DNA of 64,000 nt, taken from contig CM019713.1 in the NCBI GenBank assembly GCA_009760885.1, forward strand, positions 26,812,927 to 26,876,926. The letters run 5' to 3'. Origin of the DNA: Achatina immaculata (taxonomy: Eukaryota > Mollusca > Gastropoda > Stylommatophora > Achatinidae). Under the pieces are notes generated by a model, which worked only from the letters and a program-made list of their open reading frames with translations, was not told where the DNA came from and searched no databases. Both the position numbers and the translations under genes were made by a program. Below are positions 22,860 through 34,105 of the stretch, piece by piece (within the stretch, counting starts at the first letter, position 1; the number at the start of each line of letters is the position of its first letter).

Positions 22860-23340
22860 TTAAGTAAGAAGCAGGACTTCTATGGAGTCATTGTAACAGA
22901 CTCCCAAAGACTGTTATGGAGAATAGAGAGACATTTCTTCCGCAGGGAGTTGGTTACAGCTTTTAGTTATGGGCTCTCGGATATCCAGTTTGACGTGGAT
23001 CTACTGCCCAGGTCATGCGGGACTCAAAGGCAATGAGAAGCGGACAAGCTGGTAGGCAGGGTATCAATTCAGGGAAATACTAAGAATGTACAAAGAAAAG
23101 ACTGCAAGAGCCAGCTCTTGGAGGACGACATTGGGTTGAATTGGAGGTGAAGAGGAAACGTGGACTTTTCTGAATGAAGTGGCTTAGCGCTTCCCACAAC
23201 CAGTGTGTGACTGGCTCCATCAGCAGGAGCACACTTCAGTGGCTGTTGGAATTGAGGGCGGAGCACATATGGGAATGCCCGTAGCGCGGGGATGCCAGCC
23301 TCTGACTGCAGTTGAGAAGCATGAAGAATCTGATGGGATT
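22860..23340 (+). pseudogene. RNase H domain remnant of a LINE
   Basis: Translation gives VIVTDSQRLLWRIERHFFRR, then TWIYCPGHAGLKGNE, and in a shifted frame EADKLVGRVSIQGNT. The TDS and the PGHAGxxGNExADxLA block are the hallmarks of the C-terminal RNase H domain of some non-LTR retrotransposons (I/Jockey-like). A frameshift falls in the GNE-ADKL stretch at about 23030. Further stops follow. The host element's RT is not found nearby. Confidence 0.75.
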
Positions 23341-23414
23341 ATATCGTTCTTTGTTGTTGATATGTCACACATTCCATTGGCTGCGTAGAATAATATTTAT
23401 TTTCTTTCATAAAC

Positions 23415-23545
23415 AGAGAAAACTGTACCGAATCACAGACAGATAAAAATGTACTGAATCACAGACAGATAAAAATGTACCGAATCACAGACATTTAAAA
23501 CTGTACTGAATCACAATCAGAGAAAATATTGAGTCACAAATAGAA
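23415..23545. repeat. 26-bp minisatellite, about 5 copies
   Basis: Units contain GTACCGAATCACAGACAG with an A-rich spacer. Copies diverge towards the right. Confidence 0.9.
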
Positions 23546-23960
23546 AAAAAAACTACAGAGTCAGTAAAAGAGTATTATACTAGCACATATATTGACAGTA
23601 AAGTAGAATATTTACAGCGGCAAAAGATCAAGTTAAAAAAAAAACTTCAGTAAGACTAACAAGTAACTTTAGGATAAAACTTGGGGGTAGGATAAGAAAT
23701 ATAGCAATATAACAGCAGCAACAGAACAAATGCCTAAAAATAAATCTTACCTGTAAATGCCATCACAAGTTTTGAGTTGAAATATTTTTCCTTCAACAAT
23801 TTATTAACCAGAGTGACAGACCATGCAACCGCTTGTCATAAACCCTGACCCTGGAGAATTCATTGCAAGAGACCTGCACGTAAACTTCGAGCTAAGCAAA
23901 AAGTAAACGTAGCTGGAAGAAAAAACCAGGTTAATATTTATTTGTATTTCGCGTGAGGTT
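23546..23960. other. Non-coding stretch, nothing recognised
   Basis: A-rich sequence without recognised features. Confidence 0.55.
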
Positions 23961-23964
23961 TATC

Positions 23965-24210
23965 ACGTTATAGAGGCGGGTACGGGGTATGATGCTAGTG
24001 CCCATATTCATTCCCCTTGACCTGTCAGCACGCTAGAGGGCGCTGTGGTCAGCATCATGCCGGTCCCGCCTTTCCTTTCCAAGCTCCGAGACCGGCCGAG
24101 TACCCATTTCCAAAGATGAGTGACCAGTACGCCTCAGGGCGGACTTGAACAGCCGAAACTCCGCGTGAGAGGAAAGCGTGTTAACTTCTACACCAGCCAA
24201 GTGCCCATGC
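23965..24210 (-). mobile_element. SINE-A, tRNA-derived, near full length
   Basis: The minus strand has an A-box-like TGGCTGGTGTAGAAGTTAAC (within 24177-24199 on plus) and a B-box-like GGCTGTTCAAGTCC (24141-24154). The body matches the 6.3-kb copy: TGAGTGACCAG/GGTCACTCA, GCATCATGCC, TTGACCTGTCA and CTAGTGCCCATATT. It is diverged from that copy by many substitutions. Confidence 0.82.
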
Positions 24211-24247
24211 CTCTGACATATTGTTTGCTAAATTCTCAAAAGTGTCT

Positions 24248-24672
24248 TTATAATATAATATAATATAATATAATATAATATAATAATATAATATAATATG
24301 ATATAATGTAATGTAATATAATATAATATAATATAATATAATGTAATATAATGTAATGTAATATAATATAATGTGATGTAATATAATATAATATACTATA
24401 ATGTAATGTATTGTAATATAATATAATGTAGTATAGCATAATATAATGTAATGTAATATAGCATAATGTAATATCATATAGTCTTTTATAATATAATATA
24501 ATATTTTATAATATAATATAATGTGATATAGTATAATATAATATGATATAATATAATATGTTATAGTATAATATAATATAATGTAATGTAATATAATATA
24601 ATATAATTTAATAAAATATAATATAATATAATATAATATAATATAATATACTATAATATAATATAATATAGT
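24248..24672. repeat. (TATAA)n pentanucleotide satellite, about 425 bp
   Basis: An almost pure run of ATAAT-type pentamers with scattered G substitutions. Minus-strand frames rich in Tyr and Ile are artefacts. Confidence 0.97.
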
Positions 24673-24679
24673 TTCGATG

Positions 24680-25558
24680 GCTGGCAGTTTCTTGGGATTA
24701 TTATACAAACAGTATCATTTCATAACAATGAATTAAAATATTTTGGAAAAAAAATTCTTTAATCAAATTATTGTGGCGATCATTAAATAAACACTTAAAA
24801 AGCCATCTTGAAAAAAAAGAGAGGGGGGGGGGGGAAATGACCACATCGGTCAAGAATAATGAACTCCGACTATGATGTAGTATAAGATATGCCACATATA
24901 TATTCCTTTCTAGATCGTGGAAGAACACTGAGAGAGAGAGAGAGAGAAGAAAGATACAATTTCCATATAAGAAAATAGCTCATGAAATTCATAGAAATAT
25001 AATGTCCCCCATGAGGACAAATAACACACGTGGAAAATGGAATCAAAAGGAAGACGATTAATCTGCGCGTAATACAGGACGCCAATTCAAACTTACGGTA
25101 CATGCTCCCACAGAAACATCAGTTTTCTGGCCTAGTTGTTGGCTACGCGTGCCCTGGACAGCTCGTGTGCTTACAATTTTCCACGTGAGCAGTGCAATAG
25201 TCTTTGTAACAACAGCGCATGCGCACTGGGCCACTAGCTCCCAGTTTCCTGAAAGCGCTGTCTTTGAACGTGTGCCCATGCTGACACAGATAAGGAGAAG
25301 AAAAACGGGCACTGGATAAAAGAAAGCCTCTGATTTAATGATAAGTCAGGAGAGGCGAATATCTGTGGCGAATTAGTCGCACACACGCAAAATACAATCT
25401 GAATAAACACTGACTGTCTTTATTGTTTTCACGATGTGTAATAACTGCCATCAGTTCTTGCTGTGGGCGCGAATATGTGATTTAGGCACGGCTAATGGAT
25501 GTTTACAGAAATATAGACTTGGATAGTGAGACGGTCAGAGAGGCAGGCAAGAAATAAC
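24680..25558. other. Non-coding stretch with short G and GA runs
   Basis: A short G run lies near 24825 and a short (GA)n near 24930. Small minus frames at 24701-25312 have no recognised domain. Confidence 0.5.
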
Positions 25559-25559
25559 A

Positions 25560-25572
25560 TAGACAGACAGAC

Positions 25573-25646
<74 letters not shown>

Positions 25647-25647
25647 G
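25560..25647. repeat. (GACA)/(GATA)n microsatellite
   Basis: Three GACA units are followed by about 19 GATA units. Confidence 0.98.
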
Positions 25648-25999
25648 ACTCTGAGAATAAAAGTACCGCAACAAAACAAAATATGAGAAAACCTATTTAG
25701 AAATAAGAGAATGAGCGAAATAGAGAAAAAGAAAGAGAGAGACAAAGAGACATCAGACAGAAAAAGACAGACAAATGTCAGAACAGACGGGCCAGACAAC
25801 ACGAAGCATCTAATATTAAAATCTGGAACAGGAAATCTTTTTTTTTCCTTTTAAACTGATCACGTGATCTTTACTGGCGCGTGCAACACTGCGGAAGTGG
25901 ATCGCGCTAAGATGAAAGAAATCAAGGAAGGAGACATTTGTGGACAGGGATAATTTCGAAGTACAGGAGAATGATTGAAAAAAGAGGTAGAGAAAGAGA

Positions 26000-26135
26000 G
26001 AACGAACGAACGAACATACTTTATTTTAAAAGTTTTAAGAACTGGGCACGCAGGCCCGTCTGACATTCTGCCCTTCATCACACAGCTTTCACTCAGTCAC
26101 AGTCATTCAGCATTTGTTAACGAGCATAATAATCA
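26000..26135 (-). mobile_element. LINE-F 3'-tail fragment with (GAAC)n end
   Basis: It has a tetranucleotide run GAACGAACGAACGAAC at 26000-26015, then the family core AAGAACTGGGCACGCAGG and CCCGTCTGACATTCTGCCC. On the minus strand an AATAAAG-like signal precedes the tail. It shares sequence with the 9-kb copy up to about 26130. Confidence 0.85.
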
Positions 26136-26329
26136 TGAAGACACAATTAAATGATTACATAAATAAATAATAAACTTATCTCTTGTCCATACACTCCACA
26201 CTCTGATTCATGACACTACACGAAATAAACTTAATTACGTTCTTACATTCATTCTAAACTAACAAATTTATAGATAAGTAGCATAAAAAAATACAACAAT
26301 CAAGCCATACTTTAAACTAATTTAGACTT

Positions 26330-26626
26330 TGACATATATAATATATATATATATACATATATATATACTTTTATATATTTTTTTTTCTATATATATTTTT
26401 TTTTCTATATATACTTTTCATATGCGCAAATACACGCAGATACATATATTCACACACAAATGCAAGTGTATATACAAATACATGCACACATATGCATATA
26501 TGCATATATATATATACATACATACGTATGCTGTCATATACGTACATATACACGAGAGAGGGAGGGAGGAAGGGAGGGAGGGAGGGAGAGGGAGGGAGGA
26601 AGGGAGGGAGGGAGGGAGAGAGAGTA
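26330..26626. repeat. Low-complexity block: (TA)n, T runs, CA-rich, then (GAGG/GAAG)n
   Basis: An AT-rich microsatellite at about 26334-26425 grades into a TACATA/CACACA mixture, then into GGGAGGGAGGAAGGGAGG-type repeats at 26552-26626. The 167-codon plus frame over it is an artefact of low complexity. Confidence 0.9.
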
Positions 26627-26759
26627 ATACATCGGGTCCACGATGGGGCTCATTTCTGAGTTGTATTGGCTCTAACTCACAGAACAGATGGCGTCATCTG
26701 TTGCCTGAGTTCTGTATGTGTGACAACATTATGATGCTCCCAGTTTTTTGTTGTGTCCG

Positions 26760-27205
26760 TGTGACATGTCCTACCCAAGACCTTATCCCTCTCACAGCCT
26801 CCCTGAGTGCAATACGGTCCTGCGCAAGTTGACCGGTGTCTCGTGGTGACACAAGTTGACCGGTGTCTCGCAATGATACAAGTTGACCGGTGTCTCGCAA
26901 TGACACAAATTGACCGGTGTCCCGCAATGACACAAATTGACCGGTGTCCCGCAATGACACAAATTGACCGGTGTCCCACAATGACGCAAATTGACCGGTG
27001 TCCCGCAATGACACAAATTGACCGGTGTCCCGCAATTACACAAATTGACCGGTGTCCCGCAATTACACAAGCTGACCGGTGTCCCGCAATGACACAAATT
27101 GACCGGTGTCCCGCAATTACACATTCAAAGTTTCTGTGACGTCCTGAGTCCACTTGCGGCGAGATGGTCCCTTTTCTCTTTTGCCGGGCACTATGCCTCT
27201 ACTAC
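26760..27205 (-). mobile_element. LINE-C 3' fragment, copy 1
   Basis: On the minus strand it reads GIVPGKREKGPSRRKWTQDV, TETLNV, then a 27-bp array, then LAQDRIALREAVRGI. It is homologous to copy 2 at 33290-34105 (GIVAGRRRKGRHRCRWTHG, then CAGPCCIHG). The sequence next to the 3' end, GTGACATGTCCTACCCAAGA, matches GTGACATGTCCTTTCCAGAA in copy 2. This is the C-terminal, non-catalytic part of a LINE protein. Confidence 0.8.
26826..27125. repeat. 27-bp minisatellite inside LINE-C coding sequence, about 11 copies
   Basis: Units read TTGACCGGTGTCCCGCAATG plus ACACAAA. The equivalent position in LINE-C copy 2 (33411-33437) holds a single homologous 27-bp unit. The period is 9 codons, so frames on both strands remain open. 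Confidence 0.93.
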
Positions 27206-27209
27206 CAAC

Positions 27210-28059
27210 CCGTCCCGCTTCAACACAAAAACCACCCTCCTCCTCCTAGCTCAAAGCACTCTCTACTCCACGGGCCAGTGTTCCACCTGTCTCACCTCCT
27301 TCCCCCAGGTTTATACAAGAAGGTGCAGCCATACTCTTCCTTCGTCTTGGAAAGCCATACAGGCTGTTAGGCCACAGTCTGCCCCAGGACTGATAATAGA
27401 CAGCCAGGTCAAGTTCTGATCGCTCAAAGACCCGCAGGCTCAATGTTGTTGTTGCCACGTGTCTGCTCTCTGCAGAGATCGTCTTCATACACGTACTTGA
27501 AGAAGCTGGCGTAAAGGCAGAATAAAACTTACGCCCTTTGCAAATCACTCCATTATCAAACAACACTTAAATAAATGTCCCTTACGGGGATGAGCTGTAT
27601 AGCCCAGGACATATATTCCTTAAATATCCGGCGCGCGTATATCTGCGCCTCCCGGCCTACTCGGTGGCTGTGGATCTGGGTCGCTGGCCACGTGGATGCT
27701 CATCTGAAGATGAACGAAAGGAGATAAAAAAAAAATTCAGTACTGAAGTCGGCAACTCATAGATGACCTCCTGCGCCAGGATTGGTGAGCCATTGAAGGG
27801 CCAAGACCCTATTCTACATTCACGTGGTGCCTCTAGTAACAGAGGGTCGAGGGAGTATACGAATATTTCGTACAATCGAAATAGGAGGGCAAACTCTGTT
27901 TTAAAAATTACGAACATATCGAAGGTGGAGGTGTCGGACGTAAAGGCGCAGATATCACAGCCAATAAGCAAGCCATGACACAAGGCAACAAACACACTTT
28001 GTAAGGCGAACAGAGTGGAAGAAGAATGATGGAGATAGGGATCTAAATATAAGATAACC
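27210..28059. other. Non-coding stretch, nothing recognised
   Basis: Overlapping frames on both strands have no recognised motif. Confidence 0.5.
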
Positions 28060-28170
28060 TTAAAGAAGAAGAAGAAGAACAAGAACAAGAAGAAGAAGAG
28101 GAAGAGGAAGAAGAAGAACAAGAAGAACAAGAAGAACAAGAAGAAGAACAAGAAGAAGAACAAGAAGCCA
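28060..28170. repeat. (GAA/GAACAA)n purine tract
   Basis: Imperfect GAAGAAGAACAAGAAGAAG-type run of about 110 bp. It creates a Phe-rich minus-strand frame with no meaning. Confidence 0.96.
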
Positions 28171-29075
28171 TTACATTTTTTGATGGATCTAATATTATCA
28201 TTTTACGTGGAATCTGAATGGTCTGACGAAGTTGGAAAATTGAATCAGTAAGTTATCGTTACTTGTATCAAGAGATAAACATTTACCCTCTACGTTAAAA
28301 GTCAGTTTCTGTGTTTTAGCTGTTATCAGTACCAGATATTTCATTGGTTACTTACGACACCGAACAATCAGTTTCCCGTTTGGTTTGTGCATCATCTCCG
28401 GTGTAGGAACTTTCATTTGCTTGTTCTATAATCATTGACTGTGCCTCCATTGTTTTGGTTTTTTTTCCAGATGGGAGTATTTGTTCGTTCGGAAAATGTG
28501 AAGTTAAATATGTCATATCTGAGCAGGAAGACAAAGAGATCCACTGAATCGCGCTGCCTGTTGTGATTTAGGGATTTGTAGAACATAAGAATCTATTCCT
28601 GTATGTTTTATTTCGTTATAAAAATGGTTCCGCTTATTTGTTATGCAAATACTTTTGTAGGTCTATGTTTCTTTTATGTCGCTATAAGTTTAGTTTTATT
28701 TGTGTTGTCTGTGGTGTGGTATCTTGCTCAATATTATTTCTGTAACAGACCGATGTACCCCCCTCCCCCTCCCTCCTGTTTTAAAAATATTCTCTGCATT
28801 TCTCCTTTTACGGAAAGTTCTTCCTGTGTTATCTTACCCACTGCTGCACTGTGTGATGTCTGCTGTGACTTCAGCACATAATATAGAGGGTAGAAGAACA
28901 AAATATAATCTACCGTTATATTAAAAGTATTTTATGCATACAATATCAAACATTAATAGTTATCTTGCACGGTATCCACTGACGGCAATGTATCTGAAGG
29001 CTGCTCTGTGTACACATTCTTGATGCCACATCTGGGCAAGAAATATACTGATATTTTCCACCTCATCCGAAACAT
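28171..29075. other. Non-coding stretch, nothing recognised
   Basis: T-rich. A 92-codon hydrophobic frame at 28603-28881 has no recognised family. Confidence 0.5.
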
Positions 29076-29077
29076 TT

Positions 29078-29352
29078 TCTTCTCTTGGTCTTCTATTGTG
29101 GATCTTGTCTTCTCTTGGTATTCTATTGTGGATCTTTTCTTCTCTTGGTCTTCCGTCGTGGGCCTTTCCTTCTCTTGGAGCTCTGTTGTGGACCCTTTAA
29201 TCTCTTTGTTTTCTTTTGTGGACCTTTTCTTCTCTTGGTCTTCTGTTATGGACCTTTTCTTCCCTTGGTCTTCTGTTATGGACCTTTTCTTCCCTTGGTC
29301 TTCTGTTATGGACCTTTTCTTCCCTTGGTCTTCTGTTATGGACCTTTTCTAT
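29078..29352. repeat. 30-bp minisatellite, about 9 copies
   Basis: Units read TGGTCTTCTGTTATGGACCT then TTTCTTCCCT. The four rightmost are identical and the left ones diverged. The period of 10 codons keeps a 152-codon plus frame open (29008-29466). Confidence 0.96.
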
Positions 29353-29359
29353 CTCATCC

Positions 29360-30465
29360 AGGAGAGCCAACAACTCGGCGCGCTGGAAACCTTGTCGACT
29401 GAGGCTGCAGTAAACACTCTCATTCGACCGCCATCACTCATTACACGCAACAGTAATTTCGTGTAAGATTATTAGAGAACAGGGTTCTGGTCTTGGTGGA
29501 GCTCACAGGGAAGTCCGACTGTGTAGTTCTCTAGGTAAATATCAGGCTTTTTATCTCTATAGGTTGTTTTTTTTTTGGGGGGGGGGGGAACAAATTACCC
29601 ATTTTTTTGCGTTAGATCACAGATCCAAAAGGTCTTTTGACGTTTGGTGCAGAGGACACAAAGAATTAGTGGTATAAGAGTTTAGCTGATTTTAAAACAT
29701 CAAGACCAAATTAGAACTGTGACTAAAAAATATTTTTTCTGTATTCCATCATGCTTGATAATGTATTCAAATTACCTGTTTGTTTTTAATGTTTTCTTTC
29801 TTGCTGTTGCCAGTTTCACTGTTTCTTTGTATTTTCCTGCCCACATTCTTATGAATAACCGCGCCAATAATGACTTAGAGTTTTCATTCTGATTTTCATT
29901 TTTATTATTTATAGTTCTCACCCAATGAATAAATTTAAAATTTAAGTTTATGAAATGTCTGACAGCTATCAAATTCAGCCGTTGTTTTGTTTGTCTAATT
30001 ATAAGAAGGGTGAATTTTAAAAAAAGGAACTGTAATTGTGCTCTAAAATTTTTTAATCGATTGGCAGAGGTCGGTAAATCAGATCCAATATGGCCGCGCC
30101 CTTGGAAGCTTACACGAGAGAGGAACAGCGCGCATTTATTTGTTTCATGGCAGTGAGCCTGAGAAATTTGTAGACATTCATCTGCATTAATCTTTTAACA
30201 AAAAAAAATATATATATATACTGCAGTTTAAAATATACTGCTTTTTGACCAAGCCTCGCACAAGTCTACATTTTACAACACACAAGAATGTCAGTTAGAA
30301 CATTCCCTCGGAACCAATTCTAAAAAAAAAAATATTTAATTGACATAGACAAATGATCAGAAGTACCCGCAAAATGTTCATTGCGTGCTCGCATTTTGGC
30401 GAGCGAGTCAGAAATAACCCCAGAATATTTTTGAGACACTGGGCTTGCTATGAAGTTATGCGACA
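29360..30465. other. Non-coding stretch with a G run
   Basis: A G run lies near 29577-29588. Nothing else is recognised. Confidence 0.5.
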
Positions 30466-30467
30466 CT

Positions 30468-30800
30468 GATTCAACAGGAAAATTGTGCGAGACTTGGATA
30501 CGTCGGTAAACTAAACTGTGCGAGACTTGGATACGTCGGAAAACTAAACTGTGCGACACTTGGACATGGTCGGAAAACTGTGCGACACTTGGACATGGTC
30601 GGAAAACTGTGCGACACTTGGACATGGTCGGAAAACTAAACTGTGCGACACTTGGACATGGTCGGAAAACTAAACTGTGCGACACTTGGACATGGTCGGA
30701 AAACTAAACTGTGCGACACTTGGACATGGTCGGAAAACTAAACTGTGCGACACTTGGACATGGTCGGAAAACTGTGCGAGACTTGGATACGTCGGAAAAC
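30468..30800. repeat. 34/29-bp minisatellite, about 10 copies
   Basis: Units read ACTTGGACATGGTCGGAAAA then CTAAACTGTGCGAC. Some units lack the five bases CTAAA, giving a 29-bp form. Units at both edges have GATACGTCGG in place of GACATGGTCGG. Confidence 0.94.
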
Positions 30801-31127
30801 TGTGTGGTCATTTTGAGCCGGAGAACAAGGAACTGTCAATGGATTTTCATTAGCATATTCTCACACCAAAACACAGAAAAATACTGAATCTTCAGCGGGC
30901 AAATCCGTGCTTAAAGTGTCCTATGTTAAACATGCCCTACATTTGGTGTGTTATTATAACTAAAGGCTCAACAACGGTTTTTAAAGCTACTGCCAAACAT
31001 AAATAAGACACATGGTATAGTTTTGTTATAATCGACCTCAGGTGGAGAAATGTTTACTTCAAGATATCTTAACTTGCCTAAACATAGTCAAGAGGAATAA
31101 CTTCGGAGATACAAACACTTGATTTCA

Positions 31128-31345
31128 CTGTGGAGAGTAATGGATTATGCAACCCTGGCTTAGCTCCGTCCGACTTCCATCTTGCTTCCAGAAGAAAGAG
31201 GAGCATCTGGGAGGAAAAATGCGTTGATCTTGACCTTGAAATGAAGGCCGAGGTGACTCCGTGGTCCCGCCATAAACCCGAGAAACTTTACCTTGACAGT
31301 GTCCAAAGATCAACAGAACATTGACAGAAGTGTATCATCAAGGGA
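31128..31345 (+). pseudogene. Tc1/mariner-type transposase C-terminal scrap
   Basis: One frame reads NPGLAPSDFHLASRRK, then EMKAEVTPWSRHKPEKLYLD and SVQRSTEH. This matches the order of the mariner C-terminus: the block with the third catalytic Asp (LAPSDFHLF), a GGKxF-like stretch, and the FYxxGxxxLxxRWxKC end. It is frameshifted and covers only about 70 residues. It is clearly not a copy of the two better mariners here. Confidence 0.6.
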
Positions 31346-31431
31346 ACCAAACAGAGCATTATCTTAATAACTATGTCACGAAGTGGAGCCAACAGAACAT
31401 TGACAGACACGTGTCACCAAAATGATTATGA

Positions 31432-31662
31432 GGAGTAATAGTTGTATAAAAGTGGAGAAATAGTTGCATAAAAGTGGAGAAATAGTTGTATAAAAGTAGA
31501 GAAATAATTGTATAAAAGTAGAGAAAAACTCGTGTAAAAGTGGATTAAAACTTGTATAAAAGTGGAGAAATAGTTGCATACAAGTGAAGAAATAGTTGTA
31601 TAAAAGTGGAGAAATAATTGTATAAAAGTAGAGAAAAACTCGTATAAAAGTGGAGAAAAACT
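31432..31662. repeat. 22-bp minisatellite, about 10 copies
   Basis: Units read GTATAAAAGTGGAGAAATAG plus TT, with variants (AGTAGAG, ACTCGTG). A 22-residue super-period appears in the minus frame. Confidence 0.95.
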
Positions 31663-31669
31663 TGTGTGT

Positions 31670-33285
31670 TAATTGCTTTGTTTTTAAATGCCCATGAAAG
31701 CTTACAAGTTTAAAAAGAATCAGGAGACACTGCCATTTAACAGCCATTCCAAGCACTCATTGTAGGTAAGATACATGAGGGTGGGCAAACACTTGCAGAG
31801 AAAGACAACCTAATACAGGTTAATGACTGGTGAAAAACTTTCCACTTGGTTCCACTCCAACAATTCAGGCGGGGAGATTGGGGGAGGGGGGAGTGTATGT
31901 TGCTGAAATCTACTCCCCATTTAACTAATTGTTTAAATCCAGCCAGATCTATTGGATTTTGTTTTGTTTTTTTAAGTGGAATTCACAAGAGATGCACGAG
32001 ATTACTTAATGGACCAGCGGGAGAAATCTGCTGGAAGTGGATTGTTTGTGAACTCACTGGCAGTCTAGAGAGATGTAGTAAGTTTTTAATGACTTGAGAC
32101 TTCGCCTGTTTTTCCTATATGCCACCGTGCCTGCCATTATTCTTCAGTGCGTTCTCTTGCGTGTTTTTATAATGGGTTCTAATACGTTTTCAGTGTTCTG
32201 CTACCGTCTAGAAAAGTTCTTCAGTTTCTTTAACCAGGCTGTCACAAGAAAATAAAACCCCGATTCTTGGTAAAACAAAAGGAGACCCCAGTTAGTGATT
32301 CCCACCGTAAACGGATAGGGTCTTTGTCAGACATTAAGGAGGAGGAAGGATAGAAAATGAATGTAGTTGGGGGAGAAAGATCTAGAATATACTAGGGCAA
32401 ATGAAATAGTAAATGAGGGCCTTAGAAGGGGAAGTAATGCTGTTTCAGATTTTGAATGCAGTAAAGTGAAATGTTAGGTAGAGGATGGAGGGTATGATGT
32501 AGGCCACTAGAAGCTAATAAGAAAAAAAAAACTGAAAAAAAGACAACTATATTGACAAAAGACAAAAAAAAAAAATAAGAAAAAAAAATAAAATCACTTT
32601 CGTTTTAAAAACATAAAGAACCACAGAAAGAACCAAAACTGACTGCTTCAAAATTTACTGTCACCCACATACACAAAACAAAGTATCACCTACAGAAATT
32701 CTTTTATTTACTTCAGTATTGAAAGGTATAAAAAGAAATCTCTGTGTCATATTTCGTCCCAGATTATTCGCTCACCGAAAGAAGAGTTTTATAACCCTGA
32801 TGTGAAACATCGTTCGCAGTAATGGTTAATAGCTACGCCACTGAAAGATTTCTGGACAATTCTCTATAGAATTCTCATCGGAGAAAGGAAACATCATACT
32901 AGGATAAATGTGGAGCAAATTAAACCAAAAAAAAAAAAAACCGAAAAATTAGATCTCAGAGATGGAGAGCAAGTAAGAAGTATAAAGCTTAAAAACATGA
33001 AATGTAAAACCGGTACGAAAAACAATGCATTAAAGAATATATAAACGTAAAAAAGACTGAACTATGAAAGAAACAAGACAAAAAATTTAATCCTCTAAAT
33101 CCCGTCTCCAATACGGATATTTATAAAACCCAGTTTTGAGATTTATAAATCTATCTGAAGTTTTCGCTAACATTAATTCATTGAAAAAGTAATTTTTATT
33201 TTTGTTATTTCTGTTTTGAAGCTTTGGAAGACTTGTGGAGGAAAATATTATTCATTCAACTTTTTATATCCGCTGATGGATGTAA
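31670..33285. other. Non-coding A-rich stretch, nothing recognised
   Basis: Several poly-A runs lie between 32520 and 32940. An 83-codon frame at 31846-32097 has no motif. Confidence 0.55.
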
Positions 33286-33370
33286 CAAATATCATTCATT
33301 CATTCATTCATTCATCCGTTCGTTCATTCATTCTTTCATGTGACATGTCCTTTCCAGAACATTGTCCCTC

Positions 33371-34075
33371 TCACAGTCCCCCCCCCCCATGAATACAGCA
33401 CGGTCCTGCGCAAGTTGACCGTGGTCTCCCATTGACATATTCAGAGTGTCCGTGAGTCCACCTGCAGCGATGTCGTCCCTTTCTTCTTCTGCCGGCCACT
33501 ATGCCTTCTACTATCAACCTCTCCAAGCTGTTGTGTCGCTTGATGTGGCCGGCCACTATGCCTTCTACTATTAACCTCTCCAAGCTGTTGTGTCGCTTGA
33601 TGTGGCCGGCCACTATGCCTTCTACTATCAACCTCTCCAAGCTGTTGTGTCGCTTGATGTGGCCGGCCACTATGCCTTCTACTATCAACCTCTCCAAGCT
33701 GTTGTGTCGCTTGATGTGGCCGGCCACTATGCCTTCTACTATCAACCTCTCCAAGCTGTTGTGTCGCTTGATGTGGCCGGCCACTATGCCTTCTACTATC
33801 AACCTCTCCAAGCTGTTGTGTCGCTTGATGTGGCCGGCCACTATGTCTTCTACTATCAACCTCTCTAATCTGTTGTGTCGCTTGATGTGGCCGGCCACTA
33901 TGCCTTCTACTATCAACCTCTCCAAGCTGTTGTGTCGCTTGATGTGGCCGGCCACTATGTCTTCTACTATCAACCTCTCTAAGCTGTTGTGTCGCTTGAT
34001 GTGACCGAAGTATCTCAGCTTTCTAACTGCTATGGTGTTAACGAGCCAGTTTTCTGCGAGACATGTTCCCATCAA
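33371..34075 (-). pseudogene. LINE-C C-terminal frame expanded by an internal tandem repeat (234 codons)
   Basis: The frame is open end to end because the internal array has a period of 19 codons. The repeated segment is GHIKRHNSLERLIVEGIVA, which in other LINE families of this window occurs once (for example GHIKRHDNLEKTILEGYIM in LINE-A). It lies in the non-catalytic C-terminal region. A functional role for the expanded form is unlikely. Confidence 0.8.
33493..34005. repeat. 57-bp minisatellite inside LINE-C coding sequence, about 9 copies
   Basis: Units start GGCCGGCCACTATGCCTTCT and end GTTGTGTCGCTTGATGT. Copies are nearly identical, with one T-for-C subtype (ACTATGTCTTC). The left boundary is LINE-C coding sequence (GRRRKG) and the right is LINE-C again (RKLRYF). 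Confidence 0.96.
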
Positions 34076-34105
34076 TATCTCTTTATTTGATGTTCGTTCT
34101 GTCCC

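Larger units (their letters stand above)
33290..34105 (-). mobile_element. LINE-C 3' fragment, copy 2, with (ATTC)n tail
   Basis: The minus-strand element starts near RTSNKEILMGTCLAEN (about 34095) and runs through RKLRYFGHIKRHNSLERLIV, the 57-bp array, GRRRKGRHRCRWTHG and CAGPCCIHG. It ends in an (ATTC)n tetranucleotide tail at about 33292-33340. A poly-C run of about 10 lies at 33380. It is 5'-truncated and lacks the RT palm. Confidence 0.85.

Noticed and set aside
24181..24708. 175-codon Tyr/Ile-rich frame
   Set aside because: It is the translation of the (TATAA)n satellite.
28603..28924. Hydrophobic 74-92-codon frames as a membrane protein exon
   Set aside because: T-rich low-complexity sequence gives Phe/Leu/Val-rich translations by chance, and two overlapping frames look equally good.
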